From contig JABYQR010000119.1 of assembly GCA_022592445.1 (NCBI GenBank), forward strand, positions 1 to 64,000: a DNA stretch of 64,000 nucleotides, read 5' to 3'. Positions 9,212 through 19,848 of this stretch are shown in pieces. The translations under genes and the position numbers were made by a program. The DNA comes from Cytidiella melzeri. Lineage: Eukaryota > Basidiomycota > Agaricomycetes > Polyporales > Irpicaceae. How positions within the stretch are numbered: the stretch's first letter is position 1; each line of letters opens with the position of its first letter. Under the pieces are notes generated by a model, which did no database searches, was not told the origin of the DNA, and saw nothing but the letters and a program-made list of their open reading frames with translations.

Positions 9212-11620
9212 AGCATCATGTGACTCCCTGCATGCGTGAATGCTTAGGCCCTGATACCCTCAATCTTTGTACTAGCGTTAGCAAGGCCGGCAAGCGGCAA
9301 GTACAATCCCTGAAGATTGAATGAAATATTACTTTTTGAGCCAGATTTGTAAGTAAACTTGGTGCTGGTAGCAGCCTGAACAGGTAGTTTTGTTGGGAAT
9401 AGCTTCTTCAATGAGTAATGTTTAGTAAGTTGGTGGTTTGTCTTCACTGGAGCACACAATCATTCATGAAAGAAGAGGGACTGTGCTGTATTGTTTGAAG
9501 TGCAACAATGGGTGTGGGCACAGAATTAAAACATGTTTGTGGAGTAGAGCATGGAGGTAAAGATTGTTTGACATGTGTCTTCTTCTTAATGGTGTTGAAT
9601 TATATTAGATAACCTAGATAAAATTGGGTAAACTGCAGGAGCAGGGTTACAAGTGATTATGTTATTGATAGCAAATTGAATAAACTATATAGCGTGAAAT
9701 AGTCAATTGCACCGGTGACTTGGTTACTAAAAAGAACCTCAGTAAAAAACTCTGTTCCTGGTAAAAATCTTGCCAAGCCATCTGGTCATGAATATTGACT
9801 GTATTATGGGCATTTTCTATTGGTGACACCTTTGATAGGCAACTTGATCTGGGATAAAGTGACTGTACTACAATTGATAAGTTTGGTTGCAGGAAAAGGA
9901 GCCGTGCATTGATGAAGGTAGTCACCAGTGGTAGCATGGGGCTTCATCTATCTTGTCATTAATCTTGTGCAGTGTTCACTGCTGATTCTAGAAAATTACT
10001 TGCTGCAAGAATGAAGGGCTGGAGGTGTCTCATTAGATCAATTGCTAGAACATGTTACATGTGTCCTGTTGATCTCTGCACTGCCTTGGAGCTGCCACAA
10101 GCTGGGTTCTGATGGTAACTCCTGCTTATAGAGCAACTAGTGGTTGTGAAACTGTATGGAAGAATCAAAGGCAGTGCTCTGTGCTGATGCAACCACGTGC
10201 TGTTGATGTCTGAACTGCTTCAGCCCCATCAGAACTGCCACAGGCTATTTTCTGATTTTAATTCCTCCTTAGAGAGCGACTTATGGTTTTGAGACCTTGT
10301 GCAACAATCCGATGCAGTGCTTGCTGCTGATGCAACCATGTCCTGTTGATGTCTGAACTACTGCCACAGGCTGTGTTCTGATTGTAACTTCTGCTTAGAG
10401 AGTAGTGGTTAGTGAAACCTTGTGAACCAATTGAATGCAGTGCTTGCTGCCAATGCAACCATGTACTGTTGATGTCTGAACTGCCTCACTCCCATTGAAA
10501 CTGCCACAGCTGTAACTCCTGCTTGGAACTCAGTGGTTGTGAAACTTTGTGGAATAATTGAATGCAGTGCTGGCTGCTGATGAAACCACGTCCAGCTGAT
10601 ATCTGTGCTGCCTCACCCCCATTAGCGCTGCCACAGGCTGTGTTCTGATTGTAACTCCTGCTTATAGAGCAACTGGTGGCTTTGAAACTGTATGGAAGAA
10701 TCAAAGGCAGTGCTTTATGCTGATGCAACCACATCCTGTTGATGTCTGAACTGCTTCAGCCCCATTGAACTGCCACAGGCTATGTTTTGATTTTCATTCC
10801 TCCTTAGAGAGCAACTCATGGTTGTGAAACATTGTGCAACAATTCAATGCAGTGCTTGCTGCTGATGCAACCATGTCCTGTTGATGTCTGAACTGCCTCA
10901 TCCCCATTGGAACTGCCACAGGCTGTGTTCTGATTGTAACTCCTGCTTAGAGAGCAACTAACAGTTGTGAAACTTGTGGAACAATCCAATGCAGCACTCA
11001 CTGCTGATGCAGCCACAAATTTACATTGTCAAACAATGTAGGGGTTGAGAATTTGTAGTTAGCTTCCAAAGTACTGGTAATCCTTGCTCAGAGCCAACAC
11101 TATGTGTGGCATGTCTTCTAATTGTCTTCCCTGTTCAGAGAGCAAACAATGTCTGTAGATTGCTGCACATCAACCTGACCAGAATTTGACATCATTTGCC
11201 AGCAGGAGTGGAGTTTGAATCTGAGTCTGGATGACTTTTTTCAGTAGACTGGCCATAACTTGCTCAATTCCACTTCAATTGACAGGATGTTTGTACCAGG
11301 ATGTTGCCACAAGATAGGGCTATCCAATAATGTATTATATGTACAGATTTGTATCTATATGCAGTCTGTCAAAATCAAAAACTGCATTTTGTTTGCATAA
11401 GTGATCTGATACAAAGTTATATAGGGCTGATAACAAGACCAGTGTGATGCCATCAGCTTGCTTCATTGTTTTGCATTGAGACTGTTACTGTATGTATTCT
11501 GCCATCAAATTCCCACACTTTAGGGGACAAAAAGGTCACATCTGAAAAGGCATCAATGTGCTGGAGCACACTGGAACAATTCTTCTTCATTCTTCAGGAA
11601 TTGTAAATGTAGATAATGTC
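9212..11620. other. About 2.4 kb of non-coding DNA inserted between Gypsy-E gag and protease
   Basis: Gag and protease normally adjoin, yet about 2.4 kb of AT-rich DNA without a convincing gene lies between them here. It contains the tandem array at 10060-11015. I could not find matching terminal inverted repeats or a target duplication at its edges, so its class is unknown. It may be a non-autonomous element or a satellite-bearing insertion. Short minus-strand ORFs inside the array only reflect the repeat period. Confidence 0.5.
10060..11015. repeat. Tandem array of about seven 123-143 bp units with higher-order structure
   Basis: The anchor GATGTCTGAACTG or a close variant recurs at about 10071, 10205, 10348, 10471, 10598, 10741 and 10883. 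Each unit also has CTGCCACAGGCTGTGTTCTG, a TAACTCCTGCTTAGAGAGC-like stretch and GCTGATGCAACCA. Units 1-3 resemble units 5-7 more than their neighbours: GTATGGAAGAATCAAAGGC occurs only in units 1 and 5, and a CCTCCTTAGAGAGC variant only in units 2 and 6. A block of about 530 bp was therefore duplicated. Confidence 0.85.
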
Positions 11621-11639
11621 AAAAATGTAGCGCATTCAA

Positions 11640-12111
11640 AGAATTCATCTTTCTACCAGTTACAATTTGGGTATACAGAAAGAAAGTGCAGGTCAAAGCT
11701 CTGGTGGATTCAGGAGTCACAACCACGTTCATCAGTAAGTCAGTGGTTGAAAGTAACAATTTGGTCACAAATCAACTGGCATCACCGTTTAACGTCATTA
11801 ACGTTGACGGTACTCCAAATAAAGATGCTCAAATCACTCACTCAGTACATGCATACCTGGAAATAGGTTCGCACAGAGCAAGACAACACATGCTTGTCAC
11901 TGATCTTGGTAGTAAACAAATGATTATCAGGATGATCTTCTTACGCCGCCACAATCCGGAGATAGATTGGGCAAATGGCGAGTGGAGATTTACCAGATGT
12001 CCTGAACTCTGTGCCCCAAGAGCTCGTAAAAACATCACTGTAACTCAAGAAGAGATTGATGAGCTTGAGTTACTCAAGGGACGTTTGGTGTCAGTTAACC
12101 TGGACGAATAG
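11640..12111 (+). pseudogene. Gypsy-E aspartic protease
   Basis: The frame carries FLPVTIWVYRKKVQVKALVD followed by SGVTTTF, where the active-site triad is DSG, and then the second-half signature FLRRHNPEIDW near residue 88 of the 11686 ORF. The usual G-[ML]-xWL before it is altered to RMIFLRRHN, which probably damages folding. It is cut off from gag by the preceding insertion and would be the processing enzyme of the element. Confidence 0.75.
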
Positions 12112-12129
12112 AAAGTGTTGACCTGGACA

Positions 12130-12754
12130 ACCCTCATATCCACTGGATTGACTTAGACAATTTAGCAGACCAAGAAATAGCGGAAATAATCACTGAACTT
12201 TCTGGAAAGGAAGATGAGGGCTTTGAAGACGGCTTTGAAAAACAGGAATCAGTCAATTGGAAGCCATTAGTACCAAAATATCTATGGGAATTTGGTGATG
12301 TCTTTTCAAAGAAAAAGTCAGAACACATGCCGTTACGCAAACTGTACAATCACGCCATCAAATTTGAGGAAGGTGCCTCCCTTCCCAAAGCAGCTAAACT
12401 ATACCTGCTGTCTCCAATGGAAAAGAATTCTCTAGATCAATGGATCAAAGAGGAACTCCAAAAGGGTTACATCCGCAAATCAAAAAGTCCAATTGCAGCA
12501 CCTGTGTTCTTCATCAAGAAGAAAGATGGCTCGTTGCGCCTTGTGCAAGATTACCGAAAACTGAACAACATCACGGTGAAAAACTGGTACCCCATACCTC
12601 GCATCAACGATTTAATCAATTTGTTAAGCAAGGCTAAGGTCTTCTCAAAGATTGATCTTAGATGGGGGTACAATAATGTTTGCATCCAAAAGGGTGACAA
12701 ATGGAAGACTGTGTTCATCACACACCGCGGCCTTTTTGAGGCCAAGGTGATGTA
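12130..12754 (+). pseudogene. Gypsy-E reverse transcriptase, N-terminal part
   Basis: From an acidic linker the frame reads [65 protein letters not shown] and HRGLFEAKVM, the canonical RT fingers and palm start. It is cut at 12754, where LTR-C begins, before the FGLTNAPATF and YLDD motifs. The missing middle (palm, thumb and most of RNase H) is not found on the other side of LTR-C, so more than a simple insertion happened here. Confidence 0.8.
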
Positions 12755-13490
12755 TGTTACGAATGGTTTTCACACCCTATTATTTTTCTTCACTTCCTTG
12801 ACTATCCTGATAACTAGTTATCTTCTTTACATTTGCCTTGACGATCCAACTTGTCCTTCCTCCCTCATTCCCTGACCCACATCGCCTCCGTTCAACATGA
12901 ACTATTATGTCATCAGTTGTCTCCTATCAGTCAAACCTCAGAACTAACTCTAATTGGTTACCATTGCTTTGGTTCAACCCTCGGCCTTTCCATACCTCCA
13001 TTAACATTCCATTGGACCTAACCCTGTCTATCCCCTGTTTCGGGCCCAACCCTGTCTATCCCCTGTTTTGGGTCCAACCCTGTCCATCCTCTGTTTCAGG
13101 TTCAATCCCTTCTCTATTGATCTTTGCCTCATGGCTCACCTTTCTATTGTCCCTTGTTTCTGCACCTTGATGGTCTTTTCTCCCATTGGCTTTCCAAAGC
13201 AGTTATTGTTCTCTATGTATTGTTCTTCCTTTCTATTCCTCTGGTTTGCTACCACTACTTCAGACTGGTCCCAAATTAGTCAGGTCAACATGTATAAATA
13301 GCCGCTAAACATGGGGCTAGAACCTCAGTCTATCCACTTTGTATCAATAGTCCTTCTATCGACTCATCATCTGTCTGCCATTGTGCTTGACAGCGACTGC
13401 GCGGCCTAGACCATCATTTGACCTTGTGTGTAGTTACACCAAGGGGTTCTGACTTGACACCTTGTCTATTGACAATAGTTGGTCTTAACA
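12755..13490 (+). repeat. LTR-C: 736-bp solo or relic LTR inside Gypsy-E
   Basis: TGTTACG...CTTAACA has TG...CA ends. It contains TATAAATAG (about 13292-13300) followed by an R-like CCTCAGTCTATCCAC segment that resembles the same place in the Gypsy-E LTR (CCTCAGTCTTATCCAC near 17990), so the two LTR families are related. The flanks ATGTA and TTTGG do not match, so the target duplication is lost. The pyrimidine-rich repeats GTCTATCCCCTGTTT at 13025-13090 are internal. Confidence 0.65.
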
Positions 13491-13589
13491 TTTGGATACA
13501 CTCTTCTGGGTCTACCCTGTGCACCAAGAAGATCAACTCAATTGGCAACAACTGCACTCTTGCTGCAATCCCTTATCATCCCCGCTAGC
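13491..13589 (+). other. Residual sequence between LTR-C and Gypsy-E RNase H
   Basis: About 100 bp after LTR-C fits neither RT nor the N-terminal part of RNase H. It may be the start of the internal region of the LTR-C element, left after a deletion that also removed part of Gypsy-E. Confidence 0.35.
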
Positions 13590-15336
13590 TACCATAGAAA
13601 TATGGTCGGATCATCAAAACCTGAATTATTTCAGGAATGCTCAGAAGCTGACATGGAGACAAGCGCGATGGGCATAATACCTCACGCATTTCAATTTTGT
13701 GCTCCAACACAAACCCGGAAAGACCATGCTTACCACAGATCCTCTGTCCAGGAGGCCAGATCATGAAGAGGGGGTAAATTCCGATAATGAGGACAAAATT
13801 GTCCTTAAACCCAAGTTTTTTGCCATCTCTGCAATCAAAAACTCTCATGGCTCACCTATCAACAATGATGAAATCCTAAGATGGGTCAAGGAAGCACTCA
13901 TGAATGATGAAGTTACCAAGGACTATCAGCAGTTACTTAACTCTGGTCCTAGGGAGTTCAAGAAATCACTAGAGGAATGGAATTTTGAGAACGGATTACT
14001 CCTATACTGTGGAAAAGTCTACATCCCCAAAGATCAGAAATTAGATCTGAGACGCCAAATCATCCAGATGCATCACGATCTACCTTCTGCCGGACATCCT
14101 GGCAGATGGAAAACGTACAAACTGATCTCGAGAAACTACTGGTGGCCAGGTTTAACCACTGATGTCAAGAAATACATGACAGGCTGTGACACATGTCAGC
14201 GGATGAAGACCCGTCCGCAACAGCCTTATGGACCACTCATCCCTAATCCGGTTCTGGCCGAACCATGGGATATCATGACTGTCAACTTGATTACTCAGTT
14301 ACCGGAGTCTGATGGCTTCAATGCTATCTGAGTAGTCGTAGACCGCCTCACTAAAAGGGCGCACTTCTTCCCTATCGTAAACGAGTTCTTGGCAAAAGAT
14401 CTTGCAGCTCTACTCTATGAGAGAGTCTGGACCCTTCACGGGTTACCTTTGCAAATCATTTTCAACTGAGGTCCACAATTTACAGCAGATTTATTCCAAG
14501 AATGGTGTAAAAGGCTAGGGATAGAATCTACAATGACCACCACATATCATTTGCAGACTGATGGTCAAACTGAACGGGTTAATCAAACACTCAAACAGTA
14601 TCTATGTTGTTACGTTGATCAACTACATGACGGCTGGGATAAACTGCTTAGCTTGGCTGAGTTTGCACACAACAATGCAGCACATGAGGGAACTAAGCAC
14701 TCGCCTTTCTACCTCGAATACGGCAGACACCCTAGAGCTGGTCCAATGCTCACTAAGGACCTGAAAAGGTCTGACATGAATGACATCATGTGGAACTGCT
14801 TGCAAGCTCAAGAGCATGCTAAACTGGCGTCACAACTTGCGGCTGAACACATGAGATAATGCTGTGATAAGCATGTCCAGAAGGTACCCTTCAATGAAGG
14901 CAATCAGGTCATGCTAGACCTGAGAGACTACCAAAAGTCTGGAAATAAGCTGTCAGCCAAGTACTATGGCCCATTTAAGATTGCTGAAAAGCTCTTGCCA
15001 GTCACATTCAGACTGGAATGGCCTGAACGTTCACCAAGGATACATGCTGTATTCCTTGCAAGCAAGTTGGTACTGTATAACAAACCTGAATTCAAAGGCC
15101 AAAAGCTGGAGATGCCTTCACCAGACATCATCAATGGAGAAGAAGAATACAAAGTCAAGAAGATTCTCAAATCAAGACGTACATGTCATGCCAAAAAGCT
15201 TCAGTATTACATATGCTGGAAAGGCTACAGACCAAACAATGACACATGGGAACCTGTAGACAACATCACACATGCTCAAGAAGTGATCAAGAAATTTTAC
15301 GACAATCATCCCCGAGCTACAATCTACTGTGTATAA
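13590..15336 (+). pseudogene. Gypsy-E RNase H end, integrase and chromodomain
   Basis: The order is RNase H tail (EIWSDHQNLNYF, QKLTWRQARWA), integrase zinc domain (HHDLPSAGHPGR, GCDTCQRMK), catalytic core with TYHLQTDGQTERVNQ, a GPF module (YYGPFKIAEKL) and a chromodomain (EEEYKVKKILKSR, then YYICWKGYRPNNDTWEP). Open segments are 13699-14331, 14533-14859 and 14911-15336. Stops fall at 13676, 14329, 14467 and 14857. The one in FN-stop-GPQF replaces the Arg of the usual SDRGPQF, as CGA to TGA would do. The first core Asp is also changed (TVNLITQLP for TxDF). The protein is dead but still clearly recognisable. Confidence 0.85.
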
Positions 15337-15455
15337 GTTGTGAACAACATGCCAAGGATCATCCACAATCCAATGACGCAACCAAGGAAGGTATGTACTA
15401 GACTACCATCAGCCAATGAGGTGATAACCCTGTCAGGGACGTCGGTAGAAGCCGC

Positions 15456-17306
15456 TGATAAGCCCAGATTTTGCTGTGCATGTAACGAGGCACAAGACGG
15501 CTCAAACATTCACCAGAGGGCCTTCTACAAGGCATCACGAGGGCAAGAGGCCATACGAGTACCGGTGCGAGAGACGAGGGTGTCCTCGCAAGCCACGCAA
15601 ACGGTCGGCTTCTCGCGCCTGCCCTGCACTCGGGTCCTACACGCGGCGAACACCTGACGCGGCAGCAGCCATTTATTCCCAGCGGACGGACAAAGGTGTT
15701 ATGATCACACTGGCAGAGTTCCGCTGGCGCGAGTCCAATCAAGAGCGCCATTTACGCATCAAGCCACACTGACCACCCTTGCGCGACGGATGCTCGAGCC
15801 CGGCGCTTTAGCTCGCGAGTGCCCTCGAATTTGCCTCCGTGTTTCCGTCACTCCTGAAGAGCACCGCTCGTTGCCCACAAAGAGTCGTCATATTGGATAT
15901 ACGGAACTTGGATAGGCTAAAAAGGGCACTGCACTCAGTTTTGGCCGACCGTGGCCAGAAGAAACATCTTCGCGACGTGCCTAGCCCAAGTTCTCTCGCA
16001 TGGTCTTGCATTGCCTCGAGTGATGGTATAGATAATTTTCCAGTTGTTTTGTTTTAGGCATTAGCTATTTAAACTACAAACTTTGTACTACAAGTAGCCG
16101 AGAATACAACCCCCCAAGTTACCACCTAAAAACCTTCCCACTTCTCATTTGTGTTTGCTCGCTTGCATCCGAGGCTAGCGTCACTGCGTTCTTACTGTTT
16201 TCTCACTGCATTCTCACTGCATTCTCGTATATCTCAATCATCCTATCCAACTCATAAAAACATTGTCTCGTTTATGCCAGCGTCGAGCTCGGTGACTGAA
16301 CCTGCCGTTAACCACCCTTGCCACTACCATGGTCCACAAAAACCCGCACGTTGCCCTGAAAGAGCAGCGGACCTCCCCGCAAACCCACCACGCATCTTCT
16401 ATAACTCGCCGAACTTGCCCATCACTGTTTCGTCGAGTTCCCCCACACCTGAGCCCCAGCAAGACAATGAGTCCAAACTCAAGTCCTACCAAGACTCCGA
16501 GATAGACTACAACAACCCGCTGCGCCACACTATTGCTTGTTCCCACGAACGGATCAGGTTGATACCGCTTCCATTCGAGCTATATGAGGATCCCAACAAC
16601 TCCCTCATCCAAAACACCCTGGGCCCAGCCCTGCTGCCACAGCCTTGCAAGAACTGCGAGCCTCGCGTCTACGCTATCCATCCACACCTCAACTGCGGCC
16701 TGAGTACCCGCTCCTACGACCGCCCATACGACCCCAAGTGCGAGACCAACGTCATTGAGATACTACTGCCCACGTTGCGCATCTCGTAGTTCGCACATGC
16801 GCTACCCTCTCCAGCACGTTTGCTGTGATCTGCCGACACGGAGAGTCCAAGTACATTGCAGAAAGGATTCCTGTTCCTGATCAGTAGGTGTCTCCGAGAA
16901 AGAAGAGTTTTGTTGCGTTGCGTTATATACTGCGTTCTTTATTGAGTTACTGCGTTGCATTCTTTCTTTCACTGCATTGCATTTATTCGAGCTTTACTTT
17001 TGTAGCGTCTGCGTTTACTGCGTTCCTTTCTTGTCTTGTGCCCGTATTTGCGTTTGTGTCTTTTGTCTATCTCCTCGCGTTACGCGAAGCTCGTTCACTC
17101 GCACTACTTCTAAAAAGCCTCTTGGCTACACTCGTTGCTACTTGTGATAACCTTCTTGCTATCCTTGGCAAAGTTTAGGACTCTTTGACCCACTCGCACA
17201 CTTTACACACACAACTACACACAACTCACTTACGTGATCGCCTCTAAGAGGTCTGGTGTGCTCGTGCCTGGACCCTTTTGTGTCCAGGGTGGTTGTTAGT
17301 GTTTCA
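15456..17306 (+). repeat. LTR-X copy 1: 1.85-kb LTR-like repeat with an ORF
   Basis: This unit starts TGATAAGCCCAG and ends TTAGTGTTTCA. Homology with 21006-22835 and with the inverted copy at 39069-43337 starts and stops exactly at these ends, and TG...CA ends are typical of LTRs. A TATTTAAA box (about 16068) precedes the ORF. Both flanks belong to Gypsy-E. CCGC/CTGC at the edges may be a worn target duplication, but this is weak. No polypurine tract or primer site lies at its edges, so it may be a solo LTR. Confidence 0.7.
16151..16789 (+). CDS. LTR-X ORF, copy 1: conserved cysteine-rich protein, unknown function
   Basis: Copies 1 and 2 align from ASSSVTEPA onward. The shared parts are CHY-x-GPQ-x-PA-x-C, PITVSSS-x-PTPEPQ, an acidic EIDY stretch, GPALLPQPC-x-NCEP and CETNV/CEINV, followed by NVI-x-ILLP. 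In copy 1 the frame is lost near 16765, where one C is missing from a CCC run; the other frame continues with FAVICRHGESKYIA and stops after VPDQ, as in copies 2 and 3. Four conserved CxxC/Cx6-8C-type pairs suggest metal binding. No known domain is recognised. The real start may be the ATG at 16274 rather than 16151, because homology begins there. Confidence 0.55.
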   Translation: MFARLHPRLASLRSYCFLTAFSLHSRISQSSYPTHKNIVSFMPASSSVTEPAVNHPCHYHGPQKPARCPERAADLPANPPRIFYNSPNLPITVSSSSPTPEPQQDNESKLKSYQDSEIDYNNPLRHTIACSHERIRLIPLPFELYEDPNNSLIQNTLGPALLPQPCKNCEPRVYAIHPHLNCGLSTRSYDRPYDPKCETNVIEILLPTLRIS

Positions 17307-17430
17307 CTGCTAGAGTCACTTGGAACTGCTTAGGCACCCTCTTAACAATGGTAACAAAAGTGGACTCAGGGTGTTTGTTCAAAATTCTTTGCAAAGAGTT
17401 CAAAACAAGAAGGGGGGGGGGGCGGGGGGG
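17307..17430 (+). other. 3' tail and polypurine tract of Gypsy-E
   Basis: After LTR-X the Gypsy-E tail resumes. It ends in a run of G with one C (17412-17430), the plus-strand primer next to the 3' LTR. Confidence 0.65.
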
Positions 17431-18127
17431 TGTAATGTTACATATTTTCAATGTTTCTACAAGACTTGCCTTACCAGGCAACGGTATCATTGGGAATATT
17501 TAGGTGCTTATCCAGCGCTTATTTGGCGTCTATTTAGGTGCTTATCCAGTGCTTATCAGGTGCTTATTCCAGCGCCTATCAATTGATGCGCATTCCATCA
17601 TTGATGCACTAATGTGCTTTCTGTCTGATGTGCTGATGTGCTCCTTTTCTTATCTGTGTATTACGTGATAGAACTCTCTGGACCCTTGTGGAACATGCTG
17701 GAACTATGATGTCATAGTGTAGAACATTCTAGCAAATGATGTCATAGTTCTTAGAACCTTCTGGAAAAGTCTAGCCTTATCTTAAAGCTTAGCCTTGGGA
17801 CTAGGTCATGGGGTCAGGTCATGGGGACAATTGCTATTGGTTGATTATTGAAGTGGCACCACTAGGGCATAGGGCATGCTTAGTAAGGTAGATTACTTCG
17901 CTTACTCATGTAGGTATTAGGGGTCTTAGGGTAGTACCTGGGGTCCTCCCCTTCATGTATATATAAAGGCACTCCTGAGGGCATATCCCCTCAGTCTTAT
18001 CCACTCTGTTGATCAAGGACTACTTTGTACTCCCCAGTACACACTCTCACCAACACTCTACTCTCTATCTCACCAACTACCCCTCAAGTTAACCACTTAT
18101 CTGGTGAGTGTGACCTTTACTGTTACA
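17431..18127 (+). repeat. 3' LTR of Gypsy-E
   Basis: It starts TGTAATGTTACA directly after the polypurine tract and ends TACTGTTACA. A TATA box (TATATATAAAG, about 17957) lies about 40 bases before an R-like CCTCAGTCTTATCCAC segment. Short repeats of the kind TAGGTGCTTATCCAG occur near 17500-17570. The 5' partner is outside the window. The sequence after it belongs to Gypsy-C. Confidence 0.75.
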
Positions 18128-19282
18128 ACTCTGGGTTGGGAAAAGTCTGAGCAACCCTCAGTCCTCCGCACAAGCTGAGGGCTGCGCTGAACCCACTTGT
18201 GCACCTAAGGAGGTATTCCTCAATGAGTCCAGCTTTTTCCCAAATTCCTTGTATGTAAATGTATCCTCCTTCAAACTTTCAGCCATGCCACTCCGTGCTC
18301 TGATTGATAGTAGTCCTTCTCAATGCTATATGGAAATCAATATTGCAACAAAATACAAACTCTCAATTATTCCGATACCTCCAATCCCAATCCGTCTTTT
18401 TGATGGTGTTTCCCAACCTCTGATCCATTTCATGATAACACTCCCAATTCTCTTCCCTTCTGGTCAAATCTGCAAGACTAATTTCTACATCACATCTATT
18501 GATAAATCCGCTTCTATCATTCTAGGATACCACTGGCTCTCCCACTACAACCCGTTGGTTGACTGGGCTAAGGGCCGTGTTACCTTCCAGAACTCTGAAG
18601 ATCCCCCAATCAGGAGTTTCTCCAATGCCGACAACTTTTCCAAGTTTTAGTCAGACACTCCTGCACCTCATGCTTCGGCTATCCCCCCAGTTCCTTCTCG
18701 GAGCATCTGCTTATATGCGCGCATGCAAATTGCCGGGATCCGTTCAGATGTGTCTTATGATGCATGCTGTGCAAACCTCCACACCCAACATAAATCCCAA
18801 TCTCACCTCCATTCCCTCCAATTATCATGAATTTTCCAATGTGTTTTCCAATGCAAAGGCCAATATCTTAGCTCCCCACCAACCCTATGACATCCGGATC
18901 AATCAGACAATGACAAACTACTTCTGCTGAGTTCAATGTACTCGCTCTCCGAGGTTGAGCAGAAAGCCCTGCAAGAGGTTATTGACAGAAACGTTAACTT
19001 GGGCTTCATCTGCCAGTCTACCTCCCCACACAGATACTCTTTGTCAAGAATAAAGACAGAGTCCTTTGACTCTGTGTCAACTGTTGGGCCCTTAACAGAA
19101 TCACAAAGAAGGATCAGTACCCTCTGCCACTCATTTCCAATCTGCTTAACAGTCCAAGCAAGGCCCGACTCTATACAAAAATTGACCTCCGACACACCTA
19201 CCACCTTGTCAGAATCACCAAAGGCAATGAATGGAAAACCACTTTCTGAACTTGATACAGCTTCTTTAAATGGCTTGTTATG
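18128..19282 (+). pseudogene. Gypsy-C protease and RT fragment
   Basis: A different Ty3/Gypsy lineage. ORF 18249-18650 is protease-like: LIDSS replaces the catalytic DSG, and GYHWLSHYNPLVDW is the second-half signature. After a frame change comes the RT entry: YSLSEVEQKALQEVIDRN, NLGFICQSTSP, then in other frames the equivalents of LRLCVDYRALN and YPLPLISNLL, ending in WKTTF-stop-T and FFKWLVM just before the palm motif FGLTN. It is cut exactly at the first base of LTR-A (19283). Gag is missing because the Gypsy-E 3' LTR abuts its protease. Several frames and an altered active site show it is dead. Confidence 0.75.
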
Positions 19283-19789
19283 TGTCACGAGCATGCACAC
19301 TTTTTCCTTTCTTTTCCTTTTATTTTCCTTATCTTATCTTATCTTATCTTATTGATGGCACATGACTACTGCATGTGATCAAGTGCATGTGACAGACTGG
19401 TCACATGATCATAGAAGGTGCTGGAACATTGTAGAACATTGTAGAACATTGCACCATAGCACACCATATGTTCCCACGGCAGTGTTAGGAGTACAGACCC
19501 GGTACCAGTGGTCCTTGTCTGAGATGTATATAAACCCACCCTGTAGCTCCCTAAAGACCTCAGATTCTACCTCCTGGTCTTTAGGTGACGTCCACCTTGT
19601 ACCTAGTCTCTCACTATACTAATATAACCTGGTCTTTAGCTCATTGTTGGATGATCCCTTGTCGTTGGGTTCTCACTCCTCATCATCATCCTTTCCCTTG
19701 TTGTCATCGTCCACGCGAGTTCGCTCATTGTTCCTCCATCCCTGTCCTCACTTCCTCGCTCTTGATAGAGTTTGGTTGTGCTCTTGACA
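19283..19789 (+). repeat. Solo LTR-A in Gypsy-C
   Basis: A 507-bp copy of the Gypsy-A LTR, starting TGTCACGAGC and ending CTCTTGACA. The left flank is Gypsy-C RT. The right flank is not Gypsy-C but a 59-bp piece of a PIF/Harbinger transposase gene. No target duplication is present (TTATG against CAATT). Confidence 0.9.
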
Positions 19790-19848
19790 CAATTCTCTCA
19801 GATTGGAAGCATCCCATCCTCTTTGCGGATTGTGGACTACTTGCATGG
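19790..19848 (+). other. 59-bp PIF/Harbinger exon fragment between two LTRs
   Basis: It is identical, except for one base, to the reverse complement of 29869-29927. There it is part of the PIF transposase gene lying between LTR-B and LTR-A. Confidence 0.85.

Larger units (their letters stand above)
7172..18127 (+). mobile_element. Gypsy-E: older chromodomain Ty3/Gypsy element, heavily nested
   Basis: Gag (8133-9211), protease (11640-12111), RT (12130-12754), RNase H/integrase (13590-14860) and chromodomain (to 15336) are collinear on the plus strand, followed by a tail with a G-rich polypurine tract (17408-17430) and a 3' LTR (17431-18127). The 5' LTR should lie left of the window, because Gypsy-A is inserted in the leader (bases 1-30 and 7172 onward appear contiguous once Gypsy-A is removed). 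The coding parts contain stops and foreign insertions, so the copy is dead and older than Gypsy-A. Confidence 0.75.

Noticed and set aside
10060..11015. CRISPR-like array
   Set aside because: Units are 123-143 bp, similar throughout and without unique spacers of constant size, so it is a satellite-type tandem repeat; the sequence is eukaryotic.
17431..18127. 5' LTR of Gypsy-C rather than 3' LTR of Gypsy-E
   Set aside because: A polypurine tract lies directly upstream, as for a 3' LTR, and no leader or gag follows; Gypsy-C starts abruptly in protease.
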